Part shown: in pieces, positions 1 to 8,150 of the stretch | Layout of the letters: the number at the start of each line of letters is the position of its first letter | Numbering within the stretch: position 1 is the first letter of the stretch | Program-made: the position numbers and the translations under genes | NCBI GenBank assembly: GCA_012521405.1 | Contig: JAAYMK010000033.1 | Span: forward strand, 1-55,821 | DNA: 55,821 nt | Origin: Bacillota bacterium | GTDB taxonomy: Bacteria > Bacillota > Dethiobacteria > Dethiobacterales > Dethiobacteraceae | Direction of reading: 5' to 3' | The notes under the pieces: generated by a model | Database searches by the model: none | Seen by the model: only the letters and a program-made list of their open reading frames with translations | What the model was told of the DNA's origin: nothing

Positions 1-237
1 AAAACTATTGACCATATCCTTTCTCTTTGTCACCATGCCAAGGAAATTGCCATTATGGGAGCCAGTACCTGTATGGCTCCGGCTATATTGAAGGATTATG
101 GTGTGACTGTGCTGGCAGGAAGTCGTGTCACAGATGCAGACAAGCTGTTGCGTGTCATTGCCCAAGGCGGAGGAGGGCAGGATGTTTTAAAATATACACA
201 AAGAATTTGTGTGCGACTTTCCGCAAGGCGGGCATAA
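1..237 (+). CDS. DUF364-like protein, C-terminal fragment (cut by window edge)
   Basis: Frame 1 is open from the first base to a TAA at 235-237, so only the last 78 residues of a longer protein are present. The fragment has the Rossmann-like tail typical of DUF364 (putative heavy-metal chelation proteins): a G-A-S-T segment near residue 20, a 'GVTVLAGSRVTDADK' stretch, then a glycine-rich 'AQGGGG' near the end. Family assignment is from remembered pattern only. DUF364 proteins often sit in metal or corrinoid uptake clusters, but nothing upstream is visible. The next gene is 430 bases away behind its own promoter, so this is probably the last gene of its operon. Confidence 0.6.
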   Translation, partial: KTIDHILSLCHHAKEIAIMGASTCMAPAILKDYGVTVLAGSRVTDADKLLRVIAQGGGGQDVLKYTQRICVRLSARRA

Positions 238-306
238 ACTTTTTAATTTTTTGACCATAAATTAATATTAATTAATAAATGAATTGTTAAAAGCAAAACA
301 CGAAAG

Positions 307-335
307 TTGACAGCATTTGCCCGTGCTTCTATAAT
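307..335 (+). promoter_or_regulatory. sigma-A promoter of the cysE-cysS operon
   Basis: TTGACA at 307-312 and TATAAT at 330-335 are both perfect consensus hexamers separated by 17 bases. They lie just upstream of the T-box leader, so transcription should start near 342. Confidence 0.85.
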
Positions 336-341
336 ATAAGG

Positions 342-590
342 AAAATATAGAGCGAAAAAAACAATGAAGGAGAAGAGTAAGGCTGAAGCTACCGTCAGAG
401 AGAAGCTTCCGCGGCTGGAAGAAGCTTTCGGTCAGGCAGCCTGAAGTGCGCTCCGGAGTTGATCTGCCGAAAGTTTCCTGTAGGCAGGTACGGCGCTGCC
501 GTTAACTTATTGAGTGGGGCAAATTGCCCAAACAGGGTGGAACCGCGGATTAACCGTCTCTGAATGGAGGCGGTTATTGTTTTTCTTGGC
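342..590 (+). promoter_or_regulatory. T-box leader, probably responding to tRNA-Cys
   Basis: The canonical T-box sequence AGGGTGGAACCGCG is present at 534-547. It is followed by an intrinsic terminator: the arm at 552-560 pairs with 567-575 and a T-rich tract follows. The upstream part folds into several helices. A TGC triplet at 447-449, in a 'GAAGTGC...CCGGAG' context, is the best candidate specifier codon; TGC is a cysteine codon and the downstream genes are cysE and cysS. Uncharged tRNA-Cys would stabilise the antiterminator and switch on cysteine synthesis and charging. The specifier assignment is an inference from position; the T-box itself is secure. Confidence 0.9.
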
Positions 591-671
591 AGAGAGCATC
601 ATATACATTGTTTTAGAAAATCTGTTCCGTATAAGTAGAGCTGCTATAAATTTGCGCTAGGGGGGAAACTG

Positions 672-1337
672 ATGTTGAGAACGCTTAAAAAAGACATTGA
701 AGCTGTTTTTGAACGGGATCCGGCCGCCAGGAGCGTTTTGGAGGTTATTCTCTGTTATTCCGGTTTGCATGCCGTGTGGCTGCACCGTTTAGCTCATGCC
801 TTGTACAAACGGGGGCTGGTTTTACTTCCCCGCCTCATTTCCCAGTTTAATCGCTTTTTAACCGGCATTGAAATACATCCCAGTGCCACCATTGGCGATG
901 GCTTATTTATTGATCACGGTATGGGTGTGGTGATAGGTGAAACTACAGAGATTGGTGATAATGTTACAATCTACCAAGGAGTTACACTGGGTGGTACCGG
1001 TAAAGATCAAGGCAAGCGTCATCCTACCATCGGCAATAATGTTGTTATTGGTGCCGGGGCAAAGATTTTAGGCCCAATTAAAGTAGGTGATTGTGCTAAA
1101 ATTGGGGCAGGTTCCGTAGTCTTAAAAGAAGTTCCTCCACACACAACTGTTGTAGGCGTGCCGGGCCGGGTAGTGGTGCAAAAAGGTGAACGTGTGCCTA
1201 CTGTTGATTTAAACCATATTAATTTGCCTGACCCGGTGGCGGAAAAGCTGCAAAACCTGCAGAAACAAATTGAAGATATAAAACAACAAATTGCTGAGTT
1301 ACAGAAAAATATTGCTGAGGGAGGGTCAAAACAGTGA
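672..1337 (+). CDS. cysE: serine O-acetyltransferase
   Basis: Transfers acetyl from acetyl-CoA to L-serine to make O-acetylserine, the first step of cysteine synthesis. The 221-residue protein has the short N-terminal helical domain followed by left-handed beta-helix hexapeptide repeats (about residues 65-165). These include '[16 protein letters not shown]' and '[20 protein letters not shown]', with the catalytic Asp-His pair in 'FIDHGMG'. The C-terminal 40 residues are a predicted amphipathic coiled coil rich in K, Q and E. The ATG follows a GGGGGGA ribosome site. It is first in the operon behind the T-box and overlaps cysS by 4 bases. Confidence 0.96.
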   Translation: MLRTLKKDIEAVFERDPAARSVLEVILCYSGLHAVWLHRLAHALYKRGLVLLPRLISQFNRFLTGIEIHPSATIGDGLFIDHGMGVVIGETTEIGDNVTIYQGVTLGGTGKDQGKRHPTIGNNVVIGAGAKILGPIKVGDCAKIGAGSVVLKEVPPHTTVVGVPGRVVVQKGERVPTVDLNHINLPDPVAEKLQNLQKQIEDIKQQIAELQKNIAEGGSKQ

Positions 1338-2743
1338 CAATTCGTGTTTATAACACTATGACCCGCAAAAAGGAAGAGTTTGTTCCTGTTAACGACAACA
1401 AAGTAGGTATCTATGTTTGCGGTCCCACTGTTTATGATTATTTTCACATCGGTAACGCCCGTATTTTTATTGTCTTTGATGTAGTGCGCCGTTATTTAAA
1501 ATGGCGCGGCTATGAGGTAACTTATGTGCAAAATTTTACCGATATTGATGACAAAATGATTAAACGGGCACAAGAGCTGGGGATTACCGTCTCAGAGCTG
1601 GCGGAACGTTTTATCGCGGCTTATCGCGAAGATGCAGCAGCGCTGGGGATAGAGGAGGCGGACGTTCATCCCCGGGCAACTGAACATATTCCGGAGATTA
1701 TCAAGCTCATTGAAACATTGATGGAGAAAAAAATGGCCTATAATGTAGACGGTAATGTCTATTTTGATACCCAGGCGTACGCGCAGTACGGCGGTCTGTC
1801 GCAGCAGCCGCTGGAGGAACTGGTGGCCGGTGCCCGGGTGGAAGTAGATGAGCAGAAAAAACATCCCCTCGATTTTGCCCTCTGGAAAAAACAAAAACCG
1901 GGTGAGCCTGCTTGGGAGAGCCCTTGGGGTTTAGGCAGGCCGGGCTGGCATATTGAGTGCTCCGCCATGTCTATGAAATATTTGGGCGAAACCGTCGATA
2001 TCCACGCCGGCGGTCCTGATCTGGTTTTCCCCCACCATGAAAATGAAAAGGCGCAAAGTGAAGGAGCCACCGGCAAGCCTTTTGTTAAATATTGGCTGCA
2101 TGCCGGGTATTTAAATATCAATAAACAAAAGATGTCCAAATCATTGGGCAATTTTCTGACGGTGCGTGAACTGAGACAAAAAATAGATCCCTTGGTGATC
2201 CGCTTCTTTATGCTTTCCGCCCACTACCGTAATCCTATCAATTATGCGCCGGAACTTTTGCAGCAAGCACAAAGTGGGTTGGAGCGCTTAAATAATGTGG
2301 TTTATAATTTGCGCCATTTGTTGACCACACTGCCTCCGGAAAAAGTACAGACGGCTGAGACAGAGGAGAAATTACAGGCTTTACAAACCTATAAAGAGCG
2401 TTTTATCACAGCCATGGATGATGATTTTAATACGGCCGACGCCATCTCTGTGCTTTTCGATTTGGCGCGGGAAACAAATACGTATTTAAAAAAGAAGGAA
2501 TTGTCCAAAATAGTAATAGAAAAAACATTACAATTTTTTGAAGACGTAGGGGCAATTCTTGGTTTCTTTACGGAAAAAGAAGATAATGAATTGGATGAGA
2601 AAATAAATGCCATGATTGCCAAGCGCCAAGAGGCACGTGCCAAAAAGGATTGGGCTACAGCCGATGCCATCCGGGATGAATTGCTGGCCATGGGCATTAT
2701 CTTGGAAGATACACCCCAAGGTGTGCGTTGGAGAAAAAAATGA
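1334..2743 (+). CDS. cysS: cysteinyl-tRNA synthetase
   Basis: Class I aminoacyl-tRNA synthetase that charges tRNA-Cys. The Rossmann fold carries the HIGH-type signature as 'HIGN' (residues 38-41) and 'KMSKS' near residue 265. Zinc ligands are visible in 'CGPTVYD', 'HIECS' and the 'HHENE' segment. The C-terminal DALR-like domain and anticodon-binding tail end in 'GVRWRKK'. At 469 residues it is normal length. The start is GTG inside the GTGA overlap with cysE, so the two are translationally coupled and share the T-box. Confidence 0.97.
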   Translation: MTIRVYNTMTRKKEEFVPVNDNKVGIYVCGPTVYDYFHIGNARIFIVFDVVRRYLKWRGYEVTYVQNFTDIDDKMIKRAQELGITVSELAERFIAAYREDAAALGIEEADVHPRATEHIPEIIKLIETLMEKKMAYNVDGNVYFDTQAYAQYGGLSQQPLEELVAGARVEVDEQKKHPLDFALWKKQKPGEPAWESPWGLGRPGWHIECSAMSMKYLGETVDIHAGGPDLVFPHHENEKAQSEGATGKPFVKYWLHAGYLNINKQKMSKSLGNFLTVRELRQKIDPLVIRFFMLSAHYRNPINYAPELLQQAQSGLERLNNVVYNLRHLLTTLPPEKVQTAETEEKLQALQTYKERFITAMDDDFNTADAISVLFDLARETNTYLKKKELSKIVIEKTLQFFEDVGAILGFFTEKEDNELDEKINAMIAKRQEARAKKDWATADAIRDELLAMGIILEDTPQGVRWRKK

Positions 2744-3117
2744 TGGATGTTAGTAATTTGCCGCCGCTGTTTTTAGCTTATATCGGGGATGCTGTCTATG
2801 AAGTGTATGTAAGGACAAAACTTCTGGGAAAAAAATTTACACCTATCTGGAAGCTTCACAAAGAAGTAACACATTATGTCTGTGCCGCGGGACAAGACCT
2901 GGCATTAAGGCAAATAGAGCCGTATTTGTCTCCACAAGAAGCTGAAATTGTAAGGCGCGGACGGAATACAAAGGGCAGGGTGCCGAAAAATGTAGATGTT
3001 ACCGCTTACCGGAGGGCCACCGGTTTTGAAGCTTTATGTGGTTGGCTGTATTTAACCAATCAAACGGAGCGGCTTAAAGAATTGCTGACCATGATTAGAA
3101 TTGGTGAAGAAAATTAA
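2740..3117 (+). CDS. mrnC: Mini-ribonuclease III
   Basis: Small RNase III-like nuclease without a dsRNA-binding domain. In Bacillus it matures the 23S rRNA ends. The RNase III signature is '[14 protein letters not shown]' near the start; further conserved elements are 'RRGRN' and '[16 protein letters not shown]' (including the second acidic active-site region). The likely start is the ATG at 2740, 4 bases inside cysS, with a GGAG ribosome site just upstream. The order cysE-cysS-mrnC-rlmB-sigH is a classic Firmicute arrangement. Confidence 0.93.
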   Translation: MMDVSNLPPLFLAYIGDAVYEVYVRTKLLGKKFTPIWKLHKEVTHYVCAAGQDLALRQIEPYLSPQEAEIVRRGRNTKGRVPKNVDVTAYRRATGFEALCGWLYLTNQTERLKELLTMIRIGEEN

Positions 3118-3167
3118 CTGGCCATAGCAGCCCTGTGAAATGAAGATAGTGAAAAGCGAGGTGTCCT

Positions 3168-3923
3168 ATGGGACAAAAAAGAGTGATTGAGGGACGGCGC
3201 CCTGTTTTGGAAGCAATCAGTGCAGGGACAAAGATAGAACGCATTTTTTTGCAAAAAGGCGCCCGCGGCAAACAAATAGAAGAGATCAAAGAGTTTTGTC
3301 GCAAGCAGGGAATTCCTCTTGTTTACCGGGAAAAAAATGAGCTGGACAAACTTGCCATTACGAGAAATTACCAAGGGGTACTGGCTGAAGTCCCTCCTTT
3401 TAGGTATACGCCTTTCGCCGAGCTTTTGGAGCATAAAAAAGGAGAAGCACCCTTTCTGCTTATTTTGGATCATTTGCAAGATCCACAAAATTTGGGGGCG
3501 CTGGTACGTACAGCCTATGCAGCCGGTTGTCATGGTGTGGTGATTCCGGAAAGACGGGCCGCCGAGGTGACACCGGCAGCAGTGAAAGCATCTGCCGGGG
3601 CCGTAGAACATTTGCCCATTGCCAAGGTAGTTAATTTGGCTCGCTGCATCGAGCAGTGCAAAGAAGCTGGCCTTTGGGTGTATGGTGCCGATATGGACGG
3701 TGAGATCCTTTATACTGATGGTGACTATAAAGGTCCCACAGCTCTGGTCATCGGCAGTGAGGGGCGGGGCCTGGGCCGCCTGATAAAAGAGAAGTGTGAT
3801 TACTTGGTGCGCCTGCCTATGAAAGGTAGGCTTGCCTCCTTAAATGCCTCTGTAGCAGGGGCGTTACTGCTTTATGAAGTTTACAGGCAGCGTGAAGGAG
3901 TGGCCGAGAAAAATAAAATATGA
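3168..3923 (+). CDS. rlmB: 23S rRNA (guanosine-2'-O-) methyltransferase, TrmH/SpoU family
   Basis: SPOUT-class enzyme that 2'-O-methylates a guanosine in 23S rRNA. The N-terminal substrate-binding domain (about residues 1-75, starting 'RVIEGRRPVLEAI') precedes the knotted methyltransferase domain. The three SpoU motifs are visible: 'DHLQDPQNLGALVRTA', 'LVIGSEGRGLG' and 'VRLPMKGRLASLNASVA'. The 251-residue length is normal for the family. A GAGGTG ribosome site lies 4 bases upstream of the ATG. It is in the cysE-sigH cluster. Confidence 0.94.
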   Translation: MGQKRVIEGRRPVLEAISAGTKIERIFLQKGARGKQIEEIKEFCRKQGIPLVYREKNELDKLAITRNYQGVLAEVPPFRYTPFAELLEHKKGEAPFLLILDHLQDPQNLGALVRTAYAAGCHGVVIPERRAAEVTPAAVKASAGAVEHLPIAKVVNLARCIEQCKEAGLWVYGADMDGEILYTDGDYKGPTALVIGSEGRGLGRLIKEKCDYLVRLPMKGRLASLNASVAGALLLYEVYRQREGVAEKNKI

Positions 3924-3961
3924 TAAAATAAGGGGCAACGGAGAGCTTGTCTAAAAAGTCC

Positions 3962-3991
3962 TTGACGCTTTCCGCGACGGTACGTTATAAT
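3962..3991 (+). promoter_or_regulatory. sigma-A-type promoter before sigH
   Basis: TTGACG at 3962-3967 and TATAAT at 3986-3991 are spaced by 18 bases, about 50 bases upstream of the sigH start. sigH therefore has its own promoter in addition to any read-through from rlmB. Confidence 0.75.
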
Positions 3992-4058
3992 GACTTTGTA
4001 GGTTTGCATAACATTCCAGGTTGCGGAGAACGATTTCAGGATCGTGGAGGCGATGCAG

Positions 4059-4718
4059 GTGAATGTAACGGCCCAGGAAGTCCGTGGTCTGGCCAACACG
4101 TACAAAGAATATGAATTACAAACAGACGAAGAAGTTGCCATGGCCGCAAAAAACGGCTGTGAAATTGCTCAGGAGTACTTAATTCATAAGTACCGGAACT
4201 TCGTCAAAGCAAAAGCCAGATCATATTTCCTCATTGGTGCTGACAGAGAAGATATCATTCAGGAGGGAATGATTGGGCTGTACAAAGCGATCCGCGATTT
4301 TAAAGAGGACAAACTGTCTTCATTTCGAGCATTTGCGGAACTCTGTATTACCAGGCAGATTATCACAGCCATTAAAACAGCAACTAGACAAAAGCATATT
4401 CCCCTTAATTCGTACGTCTCGCTGAACAAACCAATTTATGATGAAGATTCTGATCGGACGCTACTTGATATTCTTTCCGGCGCCAAAATTACCGACCCGG
4501 AGGAACTCATGATCAACCGGGAAGAATATAATAATATTGAACTGAAAATGGGAGAAATTCTAAGCGATCTGGAATGGAAAGTGCTCATGTACTACCTGGA
4601 GGGCAAATCTTACCAGGAAATAGCCACAGAGCTTAACCGTCACGTAAAATCAATTGACAATGCACTGCAGCGTGTCAAAAGAAAGTTGGAACGTTATTTA
4701 GAAGTACGGGAAAATTAG
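4059..4718 (+). CDS. sigH: RNA polymerase sigma-H factor (sporulation)
   Basis: Sigma-70 family factor directing early stationary-phase and sporulation genes. The region 2 core 'LIHKYRNFVKAKARSYFLIGADREDIIQEGMIGLYKAIRDFKEDKLSSFRAFAE' is close to Bacillus SigH as I remember it; so are 'ITAIKTATRQKHIPLNSY' and region 4 'YQEIATELNRHVKSIDNALQRVKRKLERYLE'. GTG at 4059 is preferred because GGAGG (4046-4050) sits 8 bases upstream; ATG 4053 and GTG 4044 are in frame but too close to a ribosome site. Its presence supports a spore-forming host. Confidence 0.95.
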   Translation: MNVTAQEVRGLANTYKEYELQTDEEVAMAAKNGCEIAQEYLIHKYRNFVKAKARSYFLIGADREDIIQEGMIGLYKAIRDFKEDKLSSFRAFAELCITRQIITAIKTATRQKHIPLNSYVSLNKPIYDEDSDRTLLDILSGAKITDPEELMINREEYNNIELKMGEILSDLEWKVLMYYLEGKSYQEIATELNRHVKSIDNALQRVKRKLERYLEVREN

Positions 4719-4722
4719 TTTA

Positions 4723-4763
4723 GCGCCTAAAAGGGAGAGCAGCGGCTCTCCATTTTAGTGCGC
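4723..4763 (+). terminator. long hairpin after sigH (possible terminator)
   Basis: GCGC-CTAAAA-GGAGAGC pairs with GCTCTCC-ATTTTAG-GCGC around an AGCG loop. The stem is strong but no T-tract follows, so it could be a terminator or an mRNA 3'-end processing and stability element. Confidence 0.55.
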
Positions 4764-4876
4764 CGCACAAAAAATCTAGTAAAGAGATAACAAAAGATAG
4801 TGATATAGAAGAAGAATGTTGTAAACTGTCGTTCTTTGTTGTGGGGAAAAGACAAAAATTACCGCTAAAGATCCAG

Positions 4877-4905
4877 TTGACACAAATGTGATTGTGTTGT
4901 ATAAT
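4877..4905 (+). promoter_or_regulatory. strong promoter of the tRNA pair
   Basis: TTGACA (4877-4882) and TATAAT (4900-4905), both perfect, with a 17-base spacer, end 23 bases before tRNA-Gly. Confidence 0.88.
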
Positions 4906-4926
4906 CAAGGGGCTGAATCAGCACAG

Positions 4927-5002
<76 letters not shown>

Positions 5003-5013
5003 GAAGATTACGT

Positions 5014-5091
<78 letters not shown>

Positions 5092-5097
5092 GTCAAC

Positions 5098-5126
5098 AAC
5101 GCATTCCTCGTGAATGCGTTTTTTCT
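5098..5126 (+). terminator. terminator of the tRNA operon
   Basis: AACGCATTC (5098-5106) pairs perfectly with GAATGCGTT (5112-5120), followed by a T-tract. Confidence 0.85.
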
Positions 5127-5257
5127 TTTGCGGCAGGACCTTTCCTGCTAAATGGGATTGTGAAGAAGCTTAGGGCAGGTTGCCGGAAGCGGTATTGGCA
5201 GTTTATGGTATGGGAAGAACTACAACGGCAAGCATTAAATGTAAATATCATACACTA

Positions 5258-5335
5258 TTGACAATGGCTGCATGATATGGTACGCTTTATGTAGACGGGT
5301 GCTTCACTGTCGTGAAGTGCCCGTGTATTTTTATC
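5258..5335 (+). promoter_or_regulatory. promoter plus leader hairpin before the GreA-like gene
   Basis: TTGACA at 5258-5263 has a weak -10 candidate 17 bases on. Directly downstream, 5296-5307 pairs with 5312-5323 through two G-U wobbles around a TGTC loop, followed by a run containing TATTTTTAT. This looks like a leader terminator placed between the promoter and the gene at 5376, so attenuation of a transcription elongation factor gene is possible. Confidence 0.5.
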
Positions 5336-5375
5336 TTAAAAAATACCATTTAATGGGTAAGATGGAGGCAGTAGA

Positions 5376-5834
5376 ATGTCAGAAATTGAATCGTCGGGAG
5401 CTTTGTTTGAAAATCTTGTCAAACAGCTGGTGGAATTGGAGGAAGGTAAAAGTAAAATTTTGCAGCAGTATTTCCCTGCCGGCCAGACAACAGAACGTTA
5501 TGAATTTGAGACATTAATTGATAATTATATAAAGAAAGTTGAACAATTTATCAACGAAAATAAAGACAAGCAAACAGGCTGCAACGAAGTTCCCTTTGTC
5601 ACCATTGGCAGTGAAGTGGAAATTGAAGATTTGGCTGATCATGCAAGCTTTACCTATCGCATTGTCAGCCCCGATCAGGAAAAACTCAGCGCTGATGATA
5701 TATCATACTTATCACCGGTAGGGAAATCCCTTTTACTAAAAAAGGTCGGCGATGTCATTGAGGTAAAAGCCCCTGGAGGTGTCTTTAACTACCGGATTAA
5801 ATCCGTAAAAATGTGTCGCGAAGTAATGATTTAA
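5376..5834 (+). CDS. GreA/GreB-type transcription factor, C-terminal-domain protein
   Basis: The C-terminal half (about residues 70-150) carries the Gre fold features 'VTIGSEVEIED', 'YRIVSPDQ', 'SPVGKSLLLKKVGDVIEVKAPGG' and 'YRIKSV', matching the RNA polymerase-binding domain of GreA. The N-terminal half is charged and helical and lacks the usual GreA 'LT..G...L..EL' opening. This is probably a Gre-like accessory factor rather than canonical GreA. It acts, by family, at the RNA polymerase secondary channel. It stands alone between two terminators. The ATG at 5376 has a GGAGG-like site upstream. Confidence 0.72.
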   Translation: MSEIESSGALFENLVKQLVELEEGKSKILQQYFPAGQTTERYEFETLIDNYIKKVEQFINENKDKQTGCNEVPFVTIGSEVEIEDLADHASFTYRIVSPDQEKLSADDISYLSPVGKSLLLKKVGDVIEVKAPGGVFNYRIKSVKMCREVMI

Positions 5835-5889
5835 TTCTTGATAATAGTTTTGCGGGATTGATATAATACTATATATAGATAAATGCAAC

Positions 5890-5920
5890 AAGCCGGTTTG
5901 TAGCCGGCTTATTTATATTA
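5890..5920 (+). terminator. terminator after the GreA-like gene
   Basis: AAGCCGG (5890-5896) pairs with CCGGCTT (5904-5910), then an AT-rich, T-containing tail. Confidence 0.75.
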
Positions 5921-5977
5921 GCTAGGCCAAGAAAATTCTTTGTTTCTTAAGATGAGAGCTCAAGAAGGTCGGTAAGT

Positions 5978-7060
5978 TTGAAAACCGTACAGATTGAAGA
6001 ATTTATGCAAAACAGAAATCAGTACCAGCCGGTGGATGTCCGCTCGCCCGGTGAATACAGGCAGGCGCATATTCCCGGCGCCATTAATGTGCCCTTATTT
6101 ACAGATGAAGAAAGGGCTATCATTGGCATTACCTATAAAAATGAAGGAATTGCAAAAGCAAAACTTTTGGGATTAAAGCTGGTAGCACCGCGTTTGCCGG
6201 AGATGGTAGAACAAATCCTGGCTGCAGCTGGGAAAAAAAAGATTCTTGTTTATTGCTGGCGCGGGGGCATGCGCAGTTACAGTATGTGTGCTCTCATGGA
6301 CGCGTTAAGATATCCGGTTTTTCAGCTGAATGGTGGTTATAAGGCCTTTAGGCGTTTTATTTTCCGTTTTCACCAGGAAAAGCAAATCACAGTACCTGTC
6401 TTTGTGCTCAACGGCTTAACCGGGGTGGGTAAGACCGCTATTTTGCAGATCTTGCAATCCCGTGGTCATGGCGTTTTAGATTTGGAAGGGATGGCCAACC
6501 ACCGCGGTTCTGTCTTTGGCTCCGTGGGCCTTGGTGCAGCGCGCAGTCAAAAAGATTTTGAGGCCTTGCTGGCTTATGCTTTATTGGATTATGAGGATGC
6601 TCCTTACCTGATAATCGAAGGAGAAGGTAGGCGCATTGGACATGTTAGACTGCCGGATTATCTTTACACGGCGATGCTCCAAGGTGCTCATATTTTAGTG
6701 GAAGCCGATTTATCCGTCCGTGTAGAACGCATTGTAAACGAGTACCATGGGCATAAAGACACAAAAGAAGAGCTGATGGCCGCGGTGAGTATGCTACAAA
6801 AAAAACTAGGTAAAGCAAAAATACAGGAGTTAACGGAAAAAATCCGGCAGGACCGTTATCATGAAGTGGTCTTACAGCTTTGTCGAGATTACTATGACCA
6901 ATATTACGGAGATTCTAAAAAAAGACGGGAAGAGTATCTTGCCGTGATCGATGCTAACAATTTGCAGGAAGCAGCGGATGATATTATTCTGACCATAGAA
7001 AAATATCTGGCGGAAAAAACAAATTTAGCTTCAGCTGGGGAGGCGCCGAAATGCATGTAG
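5978..7060 (+). CDS. mnmH: tRNA 2-selenouridine synthase
   Basis: Uses selenophosphate to convert 2-thiouridine at the tRNA wobble position to 2-selenouridine. The N-terminal rhodanese domain (residues 1-125) has the catalytic Cys93 in 'VYCWRGGMRS'. The C-terminal half starts with a P-loop 'GLTGVGKT' (146-153) used for prenyl handling. The 360-residue length matches the family. The start is TTG at 5978 with an AAGAAGG site upstream; it overlaps trmL by 10 bases, so two wobble-base modifiers are coupled. Its presence means the cell makes selenophosphate, which fits the selenoproteins at 30.8, 44.1 and 45.8 kb. Confidence 0.94.
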   Translation: MKTVQIEEFMQNRNQYQPVDVRSPGEYRQAHIPGAINVPLFTDEERAIIGITYKNEGIAKAKLLGLKLVAPRLPEMVEQILAAAGKKKILVYCWRGGMRSYSMCALMDALRYPVFQLNGGYKAFRRFIFRFHQEKQITVPVFVLNGLTGVGKTAILQILQSRGHGVLDLEGMANHRGSVFGSVGLGAARSQKDFEALLAYALLDYEDAPYLIIEGEGRRIGHVRLPDYLYTAMLQGAHILVEADLSVRVERIVNEYHGHKDTKEELMAAVSMLQKKLGKAKIQELTEKIRQDRYHEVVLQLCRDYYDQYYGDSKKRREEYLAVIDANNLQEAADDIILTIEKYLAEKTNLASAGEAPKCM

Positions 7061-7509
7061 TACTTGTGGAACCCGAAATCCCTCCTAATACAGGTAATAT
7101 TTCCCGTACCTGTGTCGTCACAGGTACTGTTTTACATCTCATTGAACCATTGGGGTTTTCCCTGGATGAACGCCATTTAAAGCGTGCCGGGCTGGATTAC
7201 TGGGAACATTTGCAACTGCATATCCATCCCAATTTGCAAAGTTTTCTCCCGCTTTTGGAGGGCAAGTCCTTTTGGCTGCTAACCACAAAGGGTAAAAAGA
7301 AATATACAGATGTGCAATATCAAGCAAATGATTATTTAATTTTCGGGAAAGAAACAGCAGGTTTACCTGCATGGCTGTTGGCAAAATACCCGGAGCGATG
7401 TTTACGCATACCCATGGGGAAAGATTTTCGCTCCCTTAATCTTTCCAATTCAGTAGCCATAGTGTTGTATGAAGCTTTACGGCAGCTTAATTTTCCCAAC
7501 TTGGTTTAA
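7051..7509 (+). CDS. trmL: tRNA (cytidine(34)-2'-O)-methyltransferase
   Basis: SPOUT-class enzyme methylating the ribose at the wobble position of certain leucine tRNAs. It opens with 'VVLVEPEIPPNTGNISRTC' and has 'LIEPLGFSLDERHLKRAGLDYW', 'FGKETAGLP' and the C-terminal knot 'RIPMGKDFRSLNLSNSVAIVLYEALRQL'. At 152 residues it is normal size. It is translationally coupled to mnmH. Confidence 0.94.
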   Translation: MHVVLVEPEIPPNTGNISRTCVVTGTVLHLIEPLGFSLDERHLKRAGLDYWEHLQLHIHPNLQSFLPLLEGKSFWLLTTKGKKKYTDVQYQANDYLIFGKETAGLPAWLLAKYPERCLRIPMGKDFRSLNLSNSVAIVLYEALRQLNFPNLV

Positions 7510-7536
7510 TGTTAAGGAAAATGTAGGGGCTGTCCC

Positions 7537-7589
7537 TTGACTTTTGCTTAAAAGCACTGTAAGCTAGTGCATAGCAACCCCTTCAGGGG
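7537..7589 (+). promoter_or_regulatory. csoR promoter with CsoR-type operator
   Basis: TTGACT at 7537-7542 has a weak -10 (TAAGCT, 7560-7565) 17 bases on. Just downstream lies the inverted repeat CCCCT-TC-AGGGG at 7578-7589, the GC-rich core expected of a CsoR operator. Its position between promoter and start fits autorepression relieved by copper. Confidence 0.6.
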
Positions 7590-7605
7590 GGGTGGGGTGA
7601 AAGAT

Positions 7606-7869
7606 ATGGAAAATGCAAAAAAAAAAGACGCCCTCATGCGTTTAAAAACAGCCGGCGGCCATTTGCGAGCCATTGAGCGGATGTTGGCAGAAGATCAGTA
7701 TTGCGCCGATATTTTACTGCAGCTGCACGCTGTGATTGCGTCTTTAAAAAAAATTAGTGACATTATTTTGGAAAACCATTTGGAAACTTGTATCCGTCAA
7801 GCTATCCAGCGCGGTGAAGCAGATTTAATTATCAGGGAACTTAAAACCTTTATGAAATATAAAGTCTAA
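7606..7869 (+). CDS. csoR: copper-sensing repressor CsoR
   Basis: An all-helical metal-sensing repressor. With the ATG at 7606 (GGTGGGGTG ribosome site), Cys33, His58 and Cys62 fall at the same 25- and 4-residue spacing as the C-H-C copper(I) ligands of mycobacterial CsoR. This argues for Cu(I) rather than nickel or formaldehyde sensing. The gene is 28 bases before copZ. The operator-like repeat upstream indicates autoregulation. An earlier in-frame ATG at 7567 has no usable ribosome site. Confidence 0.9.
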   Translation: MENAKKKDALMRLKTAGGHLRAIERMLAEDQYCADILLQLHAVIASLKKISDIILENHLETCIRQAIQRGEADLIIRELKTFMKYKV

Positions 7870-7897
7870 TAAATCTGAAATTTAAGGAGGCACACAA

Positions 7898-8122
7898 ATG
7901 CCGGAAAACATTACCTTGACAATTGGCGGTATGTCCTGTGAACATTGTCAAAGGCGAATTGAAAAAGCGCTGCAGAATCTTGCGGGAGTGGAAGATGTGC
8001 AGGTAAATTTAGAGGCAAAAACGGCACAAGTTCAATTTGACCCGGCAATTATCAATGTAGAAAAAATAAAAGCAGCCGTCATTGACAGCGGCTATGAAGT
8101 TGAAGGTGAGCAAAAAAAATAA
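7898..8122 (+). CDS. copZ: copper chaperone, heavy-metal-associated domain
   Basis: A 74-residue single HMA domain with the metal-binding motif M-S-C-E-H-C (Cys14, Cys17) and the ferredoxin-like pattern 'GVEDVQVNLEAKTAQVQFDP'. It carries Cu(I) in the cytoplasm, normally to a CopA P-type ATPase, which is absent from this window. An AAGGAGG site precedes the ATG. It is in the csoR operon. Confidence 0.9.
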   Translation: MPENITLTIGGMSCEHCQRRIEKALQNLAGVEDVQVNLEAKTAQVQFDPAIINVEKIKAAVIDSGYEVEGEQKK

Positions 8123-8150
8123 AGCCTGTCATTCAGGCTTTATTTTTTCC
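8118..8150 (+). terminator. terminator after copZ (bidirectional)
   Basis: AATAAAGCCTG pairs with CAGGCTTTATT around TCATT, followed by a T-run. The stem overlaps both the copZ stop and the 3' end of the converging gene. Confidence 0.85.

Noticed and set aside
27-254. Alternative frame at the left edge
   Set aside because: It is cysteine- and arginine-rich nonsense in a different frame from the DUF364-like tail, which is open from base 1.
1019-1447. Antisense frame over cysE/cysS
   Set aside because: It lies wholly opposite well-supported genes and has no ribosome site or recognisable domain.
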